Shown here: positions 51,754 through 60,825 of the stretch, piece after piece
Layout of the letters: the number at the start of each line of letters is the position of its first letter
Numbering within the stretch: position 1 is the stretch's first letter
DNA from: Mucilaginibacter terrae
GTDB taxonomy: Bacteria; Bacteroidota; Bacteroidia; Sphingobacteriales; Sphingobacteriaceae
Direction: 5' to 3'
Length of the DNA stretch: 64,000 nt
Assembly (NCBI RefSeq): GCF_031951985.1
Contig: NZ_JAVLVU010000001.1
Location: 4,340,001 to 4,404,000 of the forward strand
Notes under the pieces: model-generated
Seen by the model: only the letters and a program-made list of their open reading frames with translations
What the model was told of the DNA's origin: nothing
The model's database searches: none
Made by a program: the position numbers and the translations under genes

Positions 51754-52326
51754 ATGCAGCAGCTTAACCACGATAACAAAATTTTCGAAAAGATAACCTA
51801 CACCGGCCAGATCATCAATGGACGCGAGTTTCAGGAATGTGCTTTTAAACAGTGCGACCTGAGCGAAAGTAATTTTGGCAATAATAAGTTTATTGATTGT
51901 GTATTTGAAGGCTGCAACCTATCGATGCTGAAACTGGCTAATGCCACCCTGAGTAATGTGGTATTTAAAGACTGCAAAATTTTAGGCGTAAACTTTCACG
52001 AGTGCAGCGACTTTTTATTCAGCGTAGAATTTGATAACTGCGTGCTGGATTATGCATCATTCGCCGGGAAAAAGATGCCGAAAACTAAATTCAATAGATC
52101 ATCGGTAAAAGAGGTAAGTTTTATACAGGCCAACCTGAGCGGTTCAAAGTTTGCCGATTGTGATTTAGACCGGGCACTGTTTAACCGCACCGATTTAACC
52201 GCTGTTGATTTTTCCACCGCTAAAAACTTCGATATCGACCCCGAGATCAATACGCTTAAAAAAGCCACCTTCGCGGCCGATAGCCTGCGTGGGTTGCTAA
52301 CACGGCATCAAATTAAAATTGTTTAA
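51754..52326 (+). CDS. Pentapeptide-repeat protein
   Basis: This is a 190-residue protein from ATG 51754; a TTG at 51727 is less likely. Repeats of the A(D/N)Lxx type run from about residue 20 to 165, for example CDLSESNFGNNKFIDCVFEG and ANLSGSKFADCDLDRALFN. It folds as a right-handed beta helix. It may protect a target such as gyrase, as Qnr and McbG do, but most members have no known role. It overlaps the convergent DUF4269 gene by 14 nt. Confidence 0.9.
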   Translation: MQQLNHDNKIFEKITYTGQIINGREFQECAFKQCDLSESNFGNNKFIDCVFEGCNLSMLKLANATLSNVVFKDCKILGVNFHECSDFLFSVEFDNCVLDYASFAGKKMPKTKFNRSSVKEVSFIQANLSGSKFADCDLDRALFNRTDLTAVDFSTAKNFDIDPEINTLKKATFAADSLRGLLTRHQIKIV

Positions 52327-52855
52327 CATCTATCCGCAGCAGTTCCTCGTAGGGGTTTCCGGTTAATTTGAGTGCTCGGGCAAAGGCAGGTTCGGTTTTT
52401 AAACCTTGTTTTTTAAGGCTGATAATTTCCTGGCGGAAAGCTTCGCCTTTACGCTGTAACAGCTCGTGCTCAATAAGCATGTGTAGGTAGCCGTATTGCT
52501 GCTTAACGGGTGTTTGTTGGCCAAATATTTCTACTTCAAAATCATAGGCCATAAAGTTGGCTATTATGGTTTCGTTACCGGTTATTGTGGTTTCGTAAAG
52601 GTTGAAGTTGGGGTAGGTTGAAAAGTGCGCTCGTAAATGATTTACAAACTCTTTTTTGTTTTGATACGCGCATAAAACATCCAAATCGCTGCCTTCAATA
52701 TCAATGTTAATGGGTATGGTGCCAACCAATAGGGAAGAGTAGGGCAGGAGGAGTTCCATAATACGATGCTCCACCAAAACATTATATGCCTGCTGTTGCC
52801 GGGCGGTGCCGGTAGATAGATAAGCTATATTGTCAAACTTAATAATATTGTTCAT
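52313..52855 (-). CDS. DUF4269 protein, nucleotidyltransferase-like
   Basis: This is a 180-residue protein. The strand-turn GTIPINIDIEGSDLDVLC looks like the GS/DxD metal site of a nucleotidyltransferase fold. No substrate is known for the family. It overlaps the pentapeptide gene by 14 nt at the 3' ends. Confidence 0.75.
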   Translation of the reverse strand: MNNIIKFDNIAYLSTGTARQQQAYNVLVEHRIMELLLPYSSLLVGTIPINIDIEGSDLDVLCAYQNKKEFVNHLRAHFSTYPNFNLYETTITGNETIIANFMAYDFEVEIFGQQTPVKQQYGYLHMLIEHELLQRKGEAFRQEIISLKKQGLKTEPAFARALKLTGNPYEELLRIDVKQF

Positions 52856-52906
52856 TGGGTTTTTGACAAATGGTAGTGAGGGAAATTACGGTTGTGCTAC
52901 AAACTC

Positions 52907-52959
52907 CGGGATTGCTTCGACGGCTCCGCACAAGCTCTACGCTGTCTCGCAATGACGTG
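52907..52959. repeat. CGTCATTGCGAG-family repeat, half copy
   Basis: This is the right arm of the element only: GGATTGCTTCGACGG at the left and TCTCGCAATGACG at the right. No matching left arm was found. Fuller copies lie at 60631 and 62011. Confidence 0.55.
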
Positions 52960-52988
52960 TTTTTAGAGTCCAAGGTTGGTGTTTCCTT

Positions 52989-53555
52989 TTACTCTCCGCT
53001 CTCTGCTCCCTCATCCCCGCTCTCCATCGTAAAAAACGAAAACGAGGAATGCCCATACCTGCGCTGCTCTGTGAAATTTGGATGATTGCCCAGGTTTTGC
53101 ATCGATTGATGTTCAACAATAAGTAAACCGCCGGGTAAGAGCAGGTTTTTGTCGAATACTATTTTAGGTATTTCGGGTATGCGGCTCAGGTCGTATGGCG
53201 GGTCGGCAAAAATGAGGTCGTATTGGTCGGTCTCAATTTCGAGGTACTTAAACACATCGGCCTTAAAAGTTTTTATTTGCGTAAGGCCGTGCTGGCGTGC
53301 TGCATCTTTAAGGTAATTTACGCAATGTATACTGCGGTCAATGGCCATCACACTTTCGGCATAGCGCGATGCAAATTCCAGGGCCAGGTTACCCGTGCCA
53401 CTAAACAGGTCGAGCACTTTTATGCCGTCTAAATCGATCTGGTTTTGCAGAATGTTAAACAGAGCTTCCTTAGCCAGATCGGTAGTTGGCCTAACGGGCA
53501 GGTTTTTGGGTGGATTAAGGCGCAGGCCTTTTAAGCGTCCGCCAATGATGCGCAT
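52989..53555 (-). CDS. rsmD: 16S rRNA (guanine966-N2)-methyltransferase
   Basis: This is a 188-residue protein starting MRIIGGRLKGLRL, with AdoMet motif LDLFSGTGNLALE and catalytic FADPPYDL. It methylates G966. The C-terminal ESGDEGAESGE follows a normal end (SFFTM) and is coded by repeat-like GAGAGCGG DNA, so it looks like a recent extension. It overlaps DUF3822 by 25 nt. Confidence 0.95.
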   Translation of the reverse strand: MRIIGGRLKGLRLNPPKNLPVRPTTDLAKEALFNILQNQIDLDGIKVLDLFSGTGNLALEFASRYAESVMAIDRSIHCVNYLKDAARQHGLTQIKTFKADVFKYLEIETDQYDLIFADPPYDLSRIPEIPKIVFDKNLLLPGGLLIVEHQSMQNLGNHPNFTEQRRYGHSSFSFFTMESGDEGAESGE

Positions 53556-54346
53556 AGGGTAAGTGCAGTAAGTGACAATAACTGGTGTTTGGGCAGTTCG
53601 TCGGGTATTTGGGCAACCACAATGTTGTTTAATTCCACTGTTTTAAATATACCGGCTAAAATATCGTGGTAACGGTTATCGCCCGGGGCTATGTTGCCAC
53701 TCAATATTACGGTTACAGTACTCATATCGAGCTTTAACTGCTGGCAAACAAATACAGCGTAGTAAGCCAGCTCGTCTTCGTGTGTAAACTCAAAGGTATT
53801 AAACAGGTTTAGCTTGCCTTGCCTAAAATAGGCCATATCAAACTGCTCTCCGTAAACATTAATATATAAATGATAACCCGATGGATGATTGCCGGCAATA
53901 GCCTGCAGCCACCCGGCCGCGCCAAATAATACACGCTGCATATCATAGCGCTGTATGCCTCGGGTTTGTATGGGGGCAGCTTTAAAAACTACCTCATTAT
54001 CGGTATCAAGCGGTTGTGCAAAAACGGTGTCGCTTGCTTGTACATCTAAAAAACGGGCTACACCGGCTATGCCATCCTGTTCAATAATTTCTGCAGGCAA
54101 CAGGGTAAAATGCGACGAGGATATAGCCGTAATTACATTCTGGTACTCAAAGTTAAGCACCTCCTGTACTTCGCCATGGCGTGTAAGTTCATGCAGGTGG
54201 GCATCATGCCGCCATACCATCAGCTGTTTGCCATGCATAATAGCCAGCGAAAAATTAACCATACCTAATTGCAGTAACAAAGTATAGTTGCCAACTTGCG
54301 TATGGCTAAAACTCGGGTCAATGTAATGGTATAACGAATCATTCAT
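53531..54346 (-). CDS. DUF3822 family protein
   Basis: This is a 271-residue protein, a conserved Bacteroidota family usually found beside rsmD, as here (25-nt overlap). It has an ASKHA/actin-like feel, but no motif is clear. A -7 element TACTTTTG on the minus strand (54364-54357) lies 10 nt from the ATG. Confidence 0.82.
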   Translation of the reverse strand: MNDSLYHYIDPSFSHTQVGNYTLLLQLGMVNFSLAIMHGKQLMVWRHDAHLHELTRHGEVQEVLNFEYQNVITAISSSHFTLLPAEIIEQDGIAGVARFLDVQASDTVFAQPLDTDNEVVFKAAPIQTRGIQRYDMQRVLFGAAGWLQAIAGNHPSGYHLYINVYGEQFDMAYFRQGKLNLFNTFEFTHEDELAYYAVFVCQQLKLDMSTVTVILSGNIAPGDNRYHDILAGIFKTVELNNIVVAQIPDELPKHQLLSLTALTLCASLADA

Positions 54347-54356
54347 GGTTACCGGG

Positions 54357-54364
54357 CAAAAGTA
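54357..54364 (-). promoter_or_regulatory. -7 element of the DUF3822-rsmD unit
   Basis: TACTTTTG on the minus strand matches TAnnTTTG exactly and is 10 nt from the ATG at 54346. No good -33 was seen. Confidence 0.45.
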
Positions 54365-54376
54365 ACTAATTTTTCA

Positions 54377-54406
54377 TTGTTTTGTTAAGCATTAAGGCCA
54401 TTTTTG
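54377..54406 (+). promoter_or_regulatory. Leaderless promoter of the RecD-like helicase gene
   Basis: TTG (54377-54379), then 19 nt, then CATTTTTG (54399-54406, one mismatch). The ATG is at 54411, so transcription should start at the ATG. It is divergent from the DUF3822 promoter in a 64-nt gap. Confidence 0.5.
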
Positions 54407-54410
54407 CACT

Positions 54411-55838
54411 ATGCCCGCACAAGAGCAAATCAGTAAATCGTTTCCGCACCAGCCATCTGCACAACAGCAGGAGTTGTTTGTACGCCTGCACCAGTTTTTG
54501 TTGAGCAACAATGGGCACGAGTGTTTTTTGATGCGTGGTTATGCAGGTACGGGTAAAACTACAGTGCTGGGTGCTTTGGTTAAGGCATTGCGCTCGTACG
54601 GCTTAAAATCGGTTTTGCTGGCACCAACGGGCAGGGCGGCCAAGGTAATTACAGGCTACTCGGGGCGTAAGGCATTTACTATTCATAAGCGCATTTACCG
54701 TAAAAAATCGGCCATGAATGTTGACGAATCATTTATGCTGGCTACCAACATGGCCGAGGATACGCTGTTTATTGTGGATGAGGCCTCCATGATATCCGAC
54801 GAACTAAGCGGTAACAACTACGACACCCTGCTGCATGATCTGGTAAGTTACGTTTACAATATGAAAAACTGTAAACTCATGCTTGTTGGAGATACCGCAC
54901 AGCTGCCACCCGTAGGTTCGGCGTTTAGCCCTGCGCTGGATGCTAAACTGCTGCGCGAGGAGTTTGCCTTACAGGTGTTTGATTATGAATTGACAGATGT
55001 GCTGCGCCAGCAAAAAAACTCGGGTATTTTGCACAACGTTACTGCCGTGCGCGAACTCATTCGCAGCGAACAGGAGGTATTTCCGCAAATAGTTACCAAA
55101 GGTTATAAAGACGTTTACCGTATGACGGGCGAACGACTGGAGGAGGGCCTGAATTATGCTTACAGCAAATACGGGCACGATAGTACTTTGGTCATATGCC
55201 GGTCGAACAAAAACGCCAACCTGTACAACCAGCAAATACGTAATCGCATACTTTTTAGAGAAGAGGAGTTAACCGGCGGCGACCAGGTGATGGTGGTGCG
55301 TAACAACTACTTTTGGCTGCAGGAACGTGAAGAAGACAGCACCGGCTTTATTGCCAACGGCGATATTGCCCGCATAAAAAAGGTGCGCCGGGTTGAAGAA
55401 TTGTATGGCTTTAGGTTTGCCGATGTACAGATGGAGTTTATTGATTACGCCGAAGACCCGGTGTTTGACTGTAAGGTGCTGTTAGACACCCTATACTCTG
55501 ATTCGCCTGCCTTACAATCTATCGACCAAAAACGATTTTTTTTGGAGGTGATGAAAGATTACGACCACATACCCATGCGGCGCGATAAACTGAATGAGCT
55601 GAAAAAAAATCCTTACTACAATGCCCTGCAAATTAAGTTTGCTTACGCCGTAACTTGTCATAAGGCTCAGGGCGGGCAGTGGGAGGCTGTTTTTGTAGAC
55701 CAGGGGTATTTAACGGATGAAATGCTGAACACGGATTTTTTGAGGTGGTTTTATACCGCCTGTACCCGGGCAACTACTGAATTGTACCTGGTAAATTTCA
55801 GCCCAAAGTTTTACACCGAGCCGCCGCCAGAATATTAG
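54411..55838 (+). CDS. RecD-like ATP-dependent DNA helicase
   Basis: This is a 475-residue superfamily-1 helicase. Walker A is in RGYAGTGKTTVLGALV, Walker B in LFIVDEASMIS, and the C-terminal UvrD-type motif in YAVTCHKAQGGQWEAVFVDQG and TACTRAT. It resembles the helicase core of RecD2/Dda without the N-terminal OB part. Its likely role is DNA repair or replication-fork processing. It is a stand-alone gene with a leaderless-type promoter. Confidence 0.88.
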   Translation: MPAQEQISKSFPHQPSAQQQELFVRLHQFLLSNNGHECFLMRGYAGTGKTTVLGALVKALRSYGLKSVLLAPTGRAAKVITGYSGRKAFTIHKRIYRKKSAMNVDESFMLATNMAEDTLFIVDEASMISDELSGNNYDTLLHDLVSYVYNMKNCKLMLVGDTAQLPPVGSAFSPALDAKLLREEFALQVFDYELTDVLRQQKNSGILHNVTAVRELIRSEQEVFPQIVTKGYKDVYRMTGERLEEGLNYAYSKYGHDSTLVICRSNKNANLYNQQIRNRILFREEELTGGDQVMVVRNNYFWLQEREEDSTGFIANGDIARIKKVRRVEELYGFRFADVQMEFIDYAEDPVFDCKVLLDTLYSDSPALQSIDQKRFFLEVMKDYDHIPMRRDKLNELKKNPYYNALQIKFAYAVTCHKAQGGQWEAVFVDQGYLTDEMLNTDFLRWFYTACTRATTELYLVNFSPKFYTEPPPEY

Positions 55839-55851
55839 GACATAAAAAAAG

Positions 55852-55875
55852 CATCTGTATAAAAGATGTTTTTAC
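55852..55875 (+). terminator. Possible terminator after the helicase gene
   Basis: CATCT (55852-55856) pairs with AGATG (55864-55868), followed by a T-run. An alternative longer pairing AGCATCTGT (55850-55858) with ACAGATGCT (55889-55897) would exclude it. Confidence 0.5.
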
Positions 55876-55930
55876 AAACAAGGTTTACACAGATGCTGAT
55901 GCAAGGTTAGGCTTTTTGAAAAAAACGGGT

Positions 55931-56023
55931 TTAGTAGTGCGGCTCTTTCATTTTAAAAATGATGACTACCAACAGGCACATCAGCGAAAAAATTGCTGAA
56001 ATAAAAGGTAACGCCTTTTTCAT
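55931..56023 (-). CDS. Possible small membrane protein, 30 residues
   Basis: ATG 56023 on the minus strand opens a 30-codon frame: MKKALPFISA, a hydrophobic run (IFSLMCLLVVIIF), then KMKEPHY. This is typical of single-pass small proteins. No ribosome-binding site or known family was seen, so confidence is modest. Confidence 0.42.
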   Translation of the reverse strand: MKKALPFISAIFSLMCLLVVIIFKMKEPHY

Positions 56024-56339
56024 AACTCATTTATTTAGGTAAATAATATAAAGATGTACGCAATTGTACATTTTTGTGATACAATTTTGTAACCACAATT
56101 TAACTTTTAGGAATTTTTTAAAGCCTTTAAGTTACAGCATGATAAAGTGTAATAAACGTGATGTTTTGTTGTAAAATAGATAAGTTGAATTAAACACTTA
56201 GTGTATTACAAAATGAACAGCGTACAGTATTTAAACCTGTTTTATGCTCGTAATATTGCGTAGGATGGGGTTTTGTGTGCTGATTGTTACAAATAGTGTA
56301 ATCAAAAACGCTAAAAATATTCTTTAAAGGAGTAGCGGA
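56024..56339. other. 316-nt AT-rich gap
   Basis: This gap contains no gene-like frame. ATGTAC (56054-56059) and GTACAT (56066-56071) form a small hairpin. CATTTTTG (56069-56076) resembles a -7 element on the plus strand but has no gene after it. Nothing else stands out. Confidence 0.4.
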
Positions 56340-57683
56340 CTATTTAATGCGAGGCAGGCGTATGGTAAAAGTAGTGCCTGTACCTTCGGCGCTGCGCACA
56401 TCAATACGGCCGTGGTGTTTCTCTACGATTTGTTTAGATATACTGAGGCCTAATCCGGTCGATTTTTCACCCTTTAAGCCCCGTCGGCCCGATTTGGAAA
56501 AACGGTCGAATATGTTTGGAATTAATTCGGTAGGAATACCTACGCCATGGTCGGTCACCTCAATTTGAACATAGGTTTCCTGCTCGCTCAGTATAATGTC
56601 AATCTCATCGCCATCATTAGAAAACTTGGCTGCATTGCTAATGAGGTTATCCAATACACGGTTAAACTTTTCCTGGTCAATAAGGGCATGTACAGGCTGA
56701 GCCGGGGCTGTTAAAATAAGTTTATTGGTAAAGCTGCTCACGCGTTCCCAAACTGGTATTGCGCTGCGCAAAAAGTCGTTCATGTTTACCAACGACTCGC
56801 TCATTTGGTTGCTGTTATCGTTGCGGGCAACTTCCAGCAAATCATTAATAATTGCCAGAGCCTTACGGCACGATGTTTTGATCATGCTCATGTTTTCCTG
56901 CATATCTTCATCCAACTCATCCATTTCAATTAGTTGGGCTATTGATTCAATGGCACCAATGGGGTTACGCAAATCATGCGCTACCATGCCTAAAACATCA
57001 TTTTTAAACCCGCTGGCTTTTTCTATTTCAATGTTTTTTTCTTTAATAATGCGGTATTGCAGGTGTTGGCTGGCCCGGTAAGAGTAAATATGCCTCGATA
57101 CGAAAAAGAAAATGCCCGAGAGTACGATGAGCAAAAGTTCATTATATAAGATCTCGGTTGGATCGGCATGGGTGTAAAGCAATAGAATGCTGAACAGGAA
57201 TATATTAACCAGGGTTAACAGCACACTTTCCTGATATTCAAACGTGTAAACACCGGCTACTGCAATAAGTGCAATCAGGTATATAATAATACTGTTGCTG
57301 GGATCAGACGTGGCTATGAAGGTGAATACTATGCCACATGCCAGCAAATACGAGCTAAATAACAGGGTATGTGCAAGGGATAGCTGCAGGCCGTTTCCAC
57401 GGGATCGAAGCCGTTTAATAAGCAGATGACCAACAAAGTAAAATACAGGCGTTATAAATATGGTTGCCCAGTTAGCTATGCTAAACTCAGGAAAATTATG
57501 AATGCGGGTAAGGCTGGGCGGTAATACGGTTACAAAAAAGCGTATTGCCACACTTAAAATAAAAAATATTATACAAGCTACTTGTATAGTATTTAAGTTT
57601 TGTAGTGTATAATACTTTTGATACCCTATGCGGTATAGCTTAGGAATGCTTTTAAAGTAGTAGGTCTCCATCAGGTGTTTCAA
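56340..57683 (-). CDS. Membrane sensor histidine kinase
   Basis: This is a 447-residue protein. The first 205 residues hold about six TM helices with almost no periplasmic loop, then HisKA with AHDLRNPIGAIESIAQL (about residue 235), and HATPase_c with LDNLISNAAKFSND, VTDHGVGIP and STGLGLSISKQ. No receiver is adjacent. The signal could be a membrane-soluble cue. It is divergent from clpB. Confidence 0.92.
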   Translation of the reverse strand: MKHLMETYYFKSIPKLYRIGYQKYYTLQNLNTIQVACIIFFILSVAIRFFVTVLPPSLTRIHNFPEFSIANWATIFITPVFYFVGHLLIKRLRSRGNGLQLSLAHTLLFSSYLLACGIVFTFIATSDPSNSIIIYLIALIAVAGVYTFEYQESVLLTLVNIFLFSILLLYTHADPTEILYNELLLIVLSGIFFFVSRHIYSYRASQHLQYRIIKEKNIEIEKASGFKNDVLGMVAHDLRNPIGAIESIAQLIEMDELDEDMQENMSMIKTSCRKALAIINDLLEVARNDNSNQMSESLVNMNDFLRSAIPVWERVSSFTNKLILTAPAQPVHALIDQEKFNRVLDNLISNAAKFSNDGDEIDIILSEQETYVQIEVTDHGVGIPTELIPNIFDRFSKSGRRGLKGEKSTGLGLSISKQIVEKHHGRIDVRSAEGTGTTFTIRLPRIK

Positions 57684-57792
57684 AACTAATGGTTTTAAAC
57701 AATATTGATTAAATAGGATAGTCTAATTTCACACATTTTAACTTGTTTGGGGTAAAAATTAACTCGGTAGAAAATTTGGAGTTTGTCGTTAT

Positions 57793-57819
57793 CTGCTTTT
57801 GTGGTATAAGCAAAAGCAG
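57793..57819. promoter_or_regulatory. Perfect 9-bp inverted repeat upstream of clpB
   Basis: CTGCTTTTG (57793-57801) and CAAAAGCAG (57811-57819) are exact reverse complements around 9 nt, 133 nt before clpB. It could be a heat-shock operator; it does not match the CIRCE element. Confidence 0.45.
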
Positions 57820-57951
57820 CGTGATGCCTAAACCAGTTATATTTTGTAATTGCAGATGTAAATTAGACAAAATGTCGCCCGAAATCATTACTTGTATGAC
57901 GTTTTTTCAGGAGAATTGCATTGGCAAACTGTTTGACTATAACTTACTACC

Positions 57952-60543
57952 ATGAATTTTAACAACTTTACCATCAAAGCACAGGAGGCTGTACAAAAGG
58001 CTTCCGAAATAGCAACCGGTAATCAGCAACAGGCTATAGAAAATGCCCACCTGCTGAAAGGTTTGTTACTGGTTGATGAAAACGTAATAAGCTATTTATT
58101 AAAAAAGCTGAACGTTAACATAAGCCGCTTAAACGATACACTCGATAAGCAAATCGAAGCGTTCCCGAAGGTAAGCGGCAGCAATGTATACCTGTCATCT
58201 AACACCAATACCGCTCTGCAAAAGGCGCAGAGTTACTTAAAAGAATTTAAAGACGAATTTGTATCGGTTGAGCATATTTTATTGGGCATATTATCGGTAA
58301 ATGATAAGGTGAGTAGCGCCCTTAAAGATTATGGCGTTAACGAAAAGGACCTTAAACTGGCCATTGTAAGTTTACGTGGTGACAGCAAGGTGACCGATCA
58401 AAACGCCGAAGCTACTTACAACGCGCTTAATAAATACGCCCGTAATCTCAACGAATATGCCGAATCGGGCAAGTTAGACCCGGTAATTGGTCGCGATGAA
58501 GAGATACGCCGGGTGATACAGATATTGAGCCGTCGTACTAAAAACAACCCAATACTGGTTGGCGAACCGGGCGTGGGTAAAACCGCTATTGCTGAGGGTA
58601 TTGCCTTCCGTATTATAAAAGGCGATGCGCCCGATAACCTGAAAAACAAAACCGTGTACTCGCTGGATATGGGTGCGCTGGTAGCAGGGGCCAAATACAA
58701 AGGCGAGTTTGAAGAACGCCTGAAAGCCGTAATAAACGAGGTGATTAAAAGCGATGGCGACATTATTCTCTTCATCGATGAGATCCACACCCTGGTGGGT
58801 GCCGGTGGGGGCGAAGGTGCCATGGATGCCGCAAACATCCTGAAACCAGCCTTAGCCCGTGGAGAATTACGTGCCATTGGTGCTACCACGCTTAACGAGT
58901 ATCAAAAATATATTGAAAAAGATAAGGCCCTCGAGCGGCGTTTTCAGCGTGTGCTGGTTGACGAGCCAGATGCTGCCGATGCCATATCGATTTTACGTGG
59001 CTTAAAAGAACGCTACGAAACCCACCACAAGGTGCGGATTAAAGACGAAGCCATTATTGCCGCGGTTGAAATGTCGCAACGTTACATTGCCGACCGCTTT
59101 TTGCCCGATAAGGCTATCGACTTAATGGATGAGGCAGCCTCAAAATTGCGCCTCGAAATGAACTCGGTACCCGAAGCTGTGGACGAACTGGAGCGCCGCA
59201 TTATGCAGCTCGAAATTGAGCGCGAGGCCATCAAACGCGAGGGCGATGACCGCAAGATAAAAGACCTGAGCGAAGAGATAGCCAACCTTTCCTCGGAGCG
59301 CGATTCGTTACGGGCCAAGTGGCAGGGCGAAAAGGATTTGGTAGACGGTATTAACTCCAAAATTGAAGCCATTGAAGCCTACAAACTGGAAGCCGACCAG
59401 GCCGAACGAGCAGGTGATTATGGCAAGGTAGCCGAGTTACGCTATGGTCGCATCCGCGATACCGAGGCCGAGGTGGAAAAGCTTAAAGAAGCCCTGCGCG
59501 AAGATCAGGAAGATCACCGTATGTTGAAGGAAGAAGTTACTGCCGATGATATTGCCGGTGTGGTATCGCGCTGGACAGGCATCCCGGTATCAAAAATGAT
59601 TCAGAGTGAGCGCGAAAAGTTGCTGACCTTGGAGGATGAGTTGCACAAACGTGTGGCTGGTCAGGAAGAAGCCATAGAGGCCATAAGCGATGCCATTCGT
59701 CGTAGTCGTGCCGGTTTGCAGGATAAACGTAAGCCCATTGGTTCGTTCATCTTTTTAGGGACAACCGGCGTAGGTAAAACCGAGTTGGCTAAGGCTCTGG
59801 CTGAGTTCCTGTTTAATGATGAACACTCTATGGTACGTATTGATATGTCGGAGTACCAGGAACGCCATGCCGTTAGCAGGCTTATTGGTGCGCCTCCGGG
59901 CTACGTAGGTTACGATGAAGGCGGACAATTAACCGAAGCCGTGCGCCGCAAACCATACAGCGTTATTTTGCTGGATGAGATTGAAAAAGCTCACCCCGAT
60001 GTGTTTAACATACTGTTGCAGGTGCTGGATGATGGGCGCTTAACCGATAACAAAGGTCGCGTGGTGAACTTTAAAAACACCATCATTATCATGACCTCTA
60101 ACATTGGTTCGCACATTATACAGGAGAACTTTGTAAATTTTGAAGATAGCGATAAAGAAGAGGTAGTGGCTAAAACCAAAAATCAACTGTTCGATATTTT
60201 GCAAAAAACCATTCGTCCCGAGTTTTTAAACCGTATCGACGAGATTATCATGTTTACCCCGCTGGGCCGTAACGAGCTTGCCGAAATTGTGAAACTACAA
60301 TTTAAAGGTTTGCAGCACACGCTCGCCGAAATGGGTATCCAGATAGAAGCAACCGACGAAGCACTCGACTGGCTGGCTCAACTGGGTTACGATCCAACTT
60401 ATGGCGCACGTCCGCTCAAGAGGGTTATCCAAAAAAAGATCCTCAACGAGCTAAGCAAGCAAATACTGGCTGGTAAGGTGGATAAGGACAGCAAAATAAA
60501 GCTGGACATGTTTGATAACCAGTTCGTGTTTTTGAACGAGTAA
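57952..60543 (+). CDS. clpB: ATP-dependent disaggregase ClpB
   Basis: This is an 863-residue protein. N-terminal domain (1-150), AAA1 with Walker A GEPGVGKTAI and Walker B IILFIDEIHTLVG, a coiled middle domain (about 400-530), AAA2 with GTTGVGKTEL and VILLDEIEKAHPD, and an intact C-terminus. It works with DnaK (19.4 kb) to rescue aggregates. It carries no tail for ClpP binding. Upstream is a perfect inverted repeat; a terminator follows. Confidence 0.97.
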   Translation: MNFNNFTIKAQEAVQKASEIATGNQQQAIENAHLLKGLLLVDENVISYLLKKLNVNISRLNDTLDKQIEAFPKVSGSNVYLSSNTNTALQKAQSYLKEFKDEFVSVEHILLGILSVNDKVSSALKDYGVNEKDLKLAIVSLRGDSKVTDQNAEATYNALNKYARNLNEYAESGKLDPVIGRDEEIRRVIQILSRRTKNNPILVGEPGVGKTAIAEGIAFRIIKGDAPDNLKNKTVYSLDMGALVAGAKYKGEFEERLKAVINEVIKSDGDIILFIDEIHTLVGAGGGEGAMDAANILKPALARGELRAIGATTLNEYQKYIEKDKALERRFQRVLVDEPDAADAISILRGLKERYETHHKVRIKDEAIIAAVEMSQRYIADRFLPDKAIDLMDEAASKLRLEMNSVPEAVDELERRIMQLEIEREAIKREGDDRKIKDLSEEIANLSSERDSLRAKWQGEKDLVDGINSKIEAIEAYKLEADQAERAGDYGKVAELRYGRIRDTEAEVEKLKEALREDQEDHRMLKEEVTADDIAGVVSRWTGIPVSKMIQSEREKLLTLEDELHKRVAGQEEAIEAISDAIRRSRAGLQDKRKPIGSFIFLGTTGVGKTELAKALAEFLFNDEHSMVRIDMSEYQERHAVSRLIGAPPGYVGYDEGGQLTEAVRRKPYSVILLDEIEKAHPDVFNILLQVLDDGRLTDNKGRVVNFKNTIIIMTSNIGSHIIQENFVNFEDSDKEEVVAKTKNQLFDILQKTIRPEFLNRIDEIIMFTPLGRNELAEIVKLQFKGLQHTLAEMGIQIEATDEALDWLAQLGYDPTYGARPLKRVIQKKILNELSKQILAGKVDKDSKIKLDMFDNQFVFLNE

Positions 60544-60582
60544 GTCTCGTCTCCTCCTAAAGGTGGATCTATTATATATTAT

Positions 60583-60617
60583 AAAAGGGAATTACCGGTG
60601 AGGTGGTTCCCTTTTTT
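60583..60617 (+). terminator. Terminator after clpB
   Basis: AAAAGGGAA (60583-60591) pairs with TTCCCTTTT (60607-60615), with a T-run. Confidence 0.8.
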
Positions 60618-60630
60618 GTTTCTCCAACCC

Positions 60631-60737
60631 CGTCATTGCGAGGCAGAAGTGGGACGAGCGTGCGCCGCCGAAGCAATCTCTGAACTGTGCCTGGACGCTT
60701 TGCAACTGCAGAGATTGCTTCGTACCTCGCAATGACG
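60631..60737. repeat. CGTCATTGCGAG-family palindromic repeat, full copy
   Basis: Left end CGTCATTGCGAGG, right end CCTCGCAATGACG; inner GAAGCAATCTCTG pairs with CAGAGATTGCTTC. The left arm has about 20 extra GC-rich bases. It lies between clpB and the 122-aa gene. Confidence 0.75.
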
Positions 60738-60784
60738 GTTGGTGATTGTCTTTAACAATTTCTGCAAAAAAATCTCTAATAGTA

Positions 60785-60815
60785 TTTGGACTGCTTCTAA
60801 ATAATGTTAAATTTG
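60785..60815 (+). promoter_or_regulatory. Promoter of the 122-aa gene
   Basis: TTTG (60785-60788), a 19-nt spacer and TAAATTTG (60808-60815) are an exact -33/-7 pair. The ATG is only 10 nt after the last G, so the mRNA has almost no leader. Confidence 0.65.
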
Positions 60816-60825
60816 CCTCTGTAAT

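Noticed and set aside
57743..57955. A 70-aa frame before clpB
   Set aside because: Poor start, Cys-rich random composition, overlap with the clpB start and the inverted repeat; no family.
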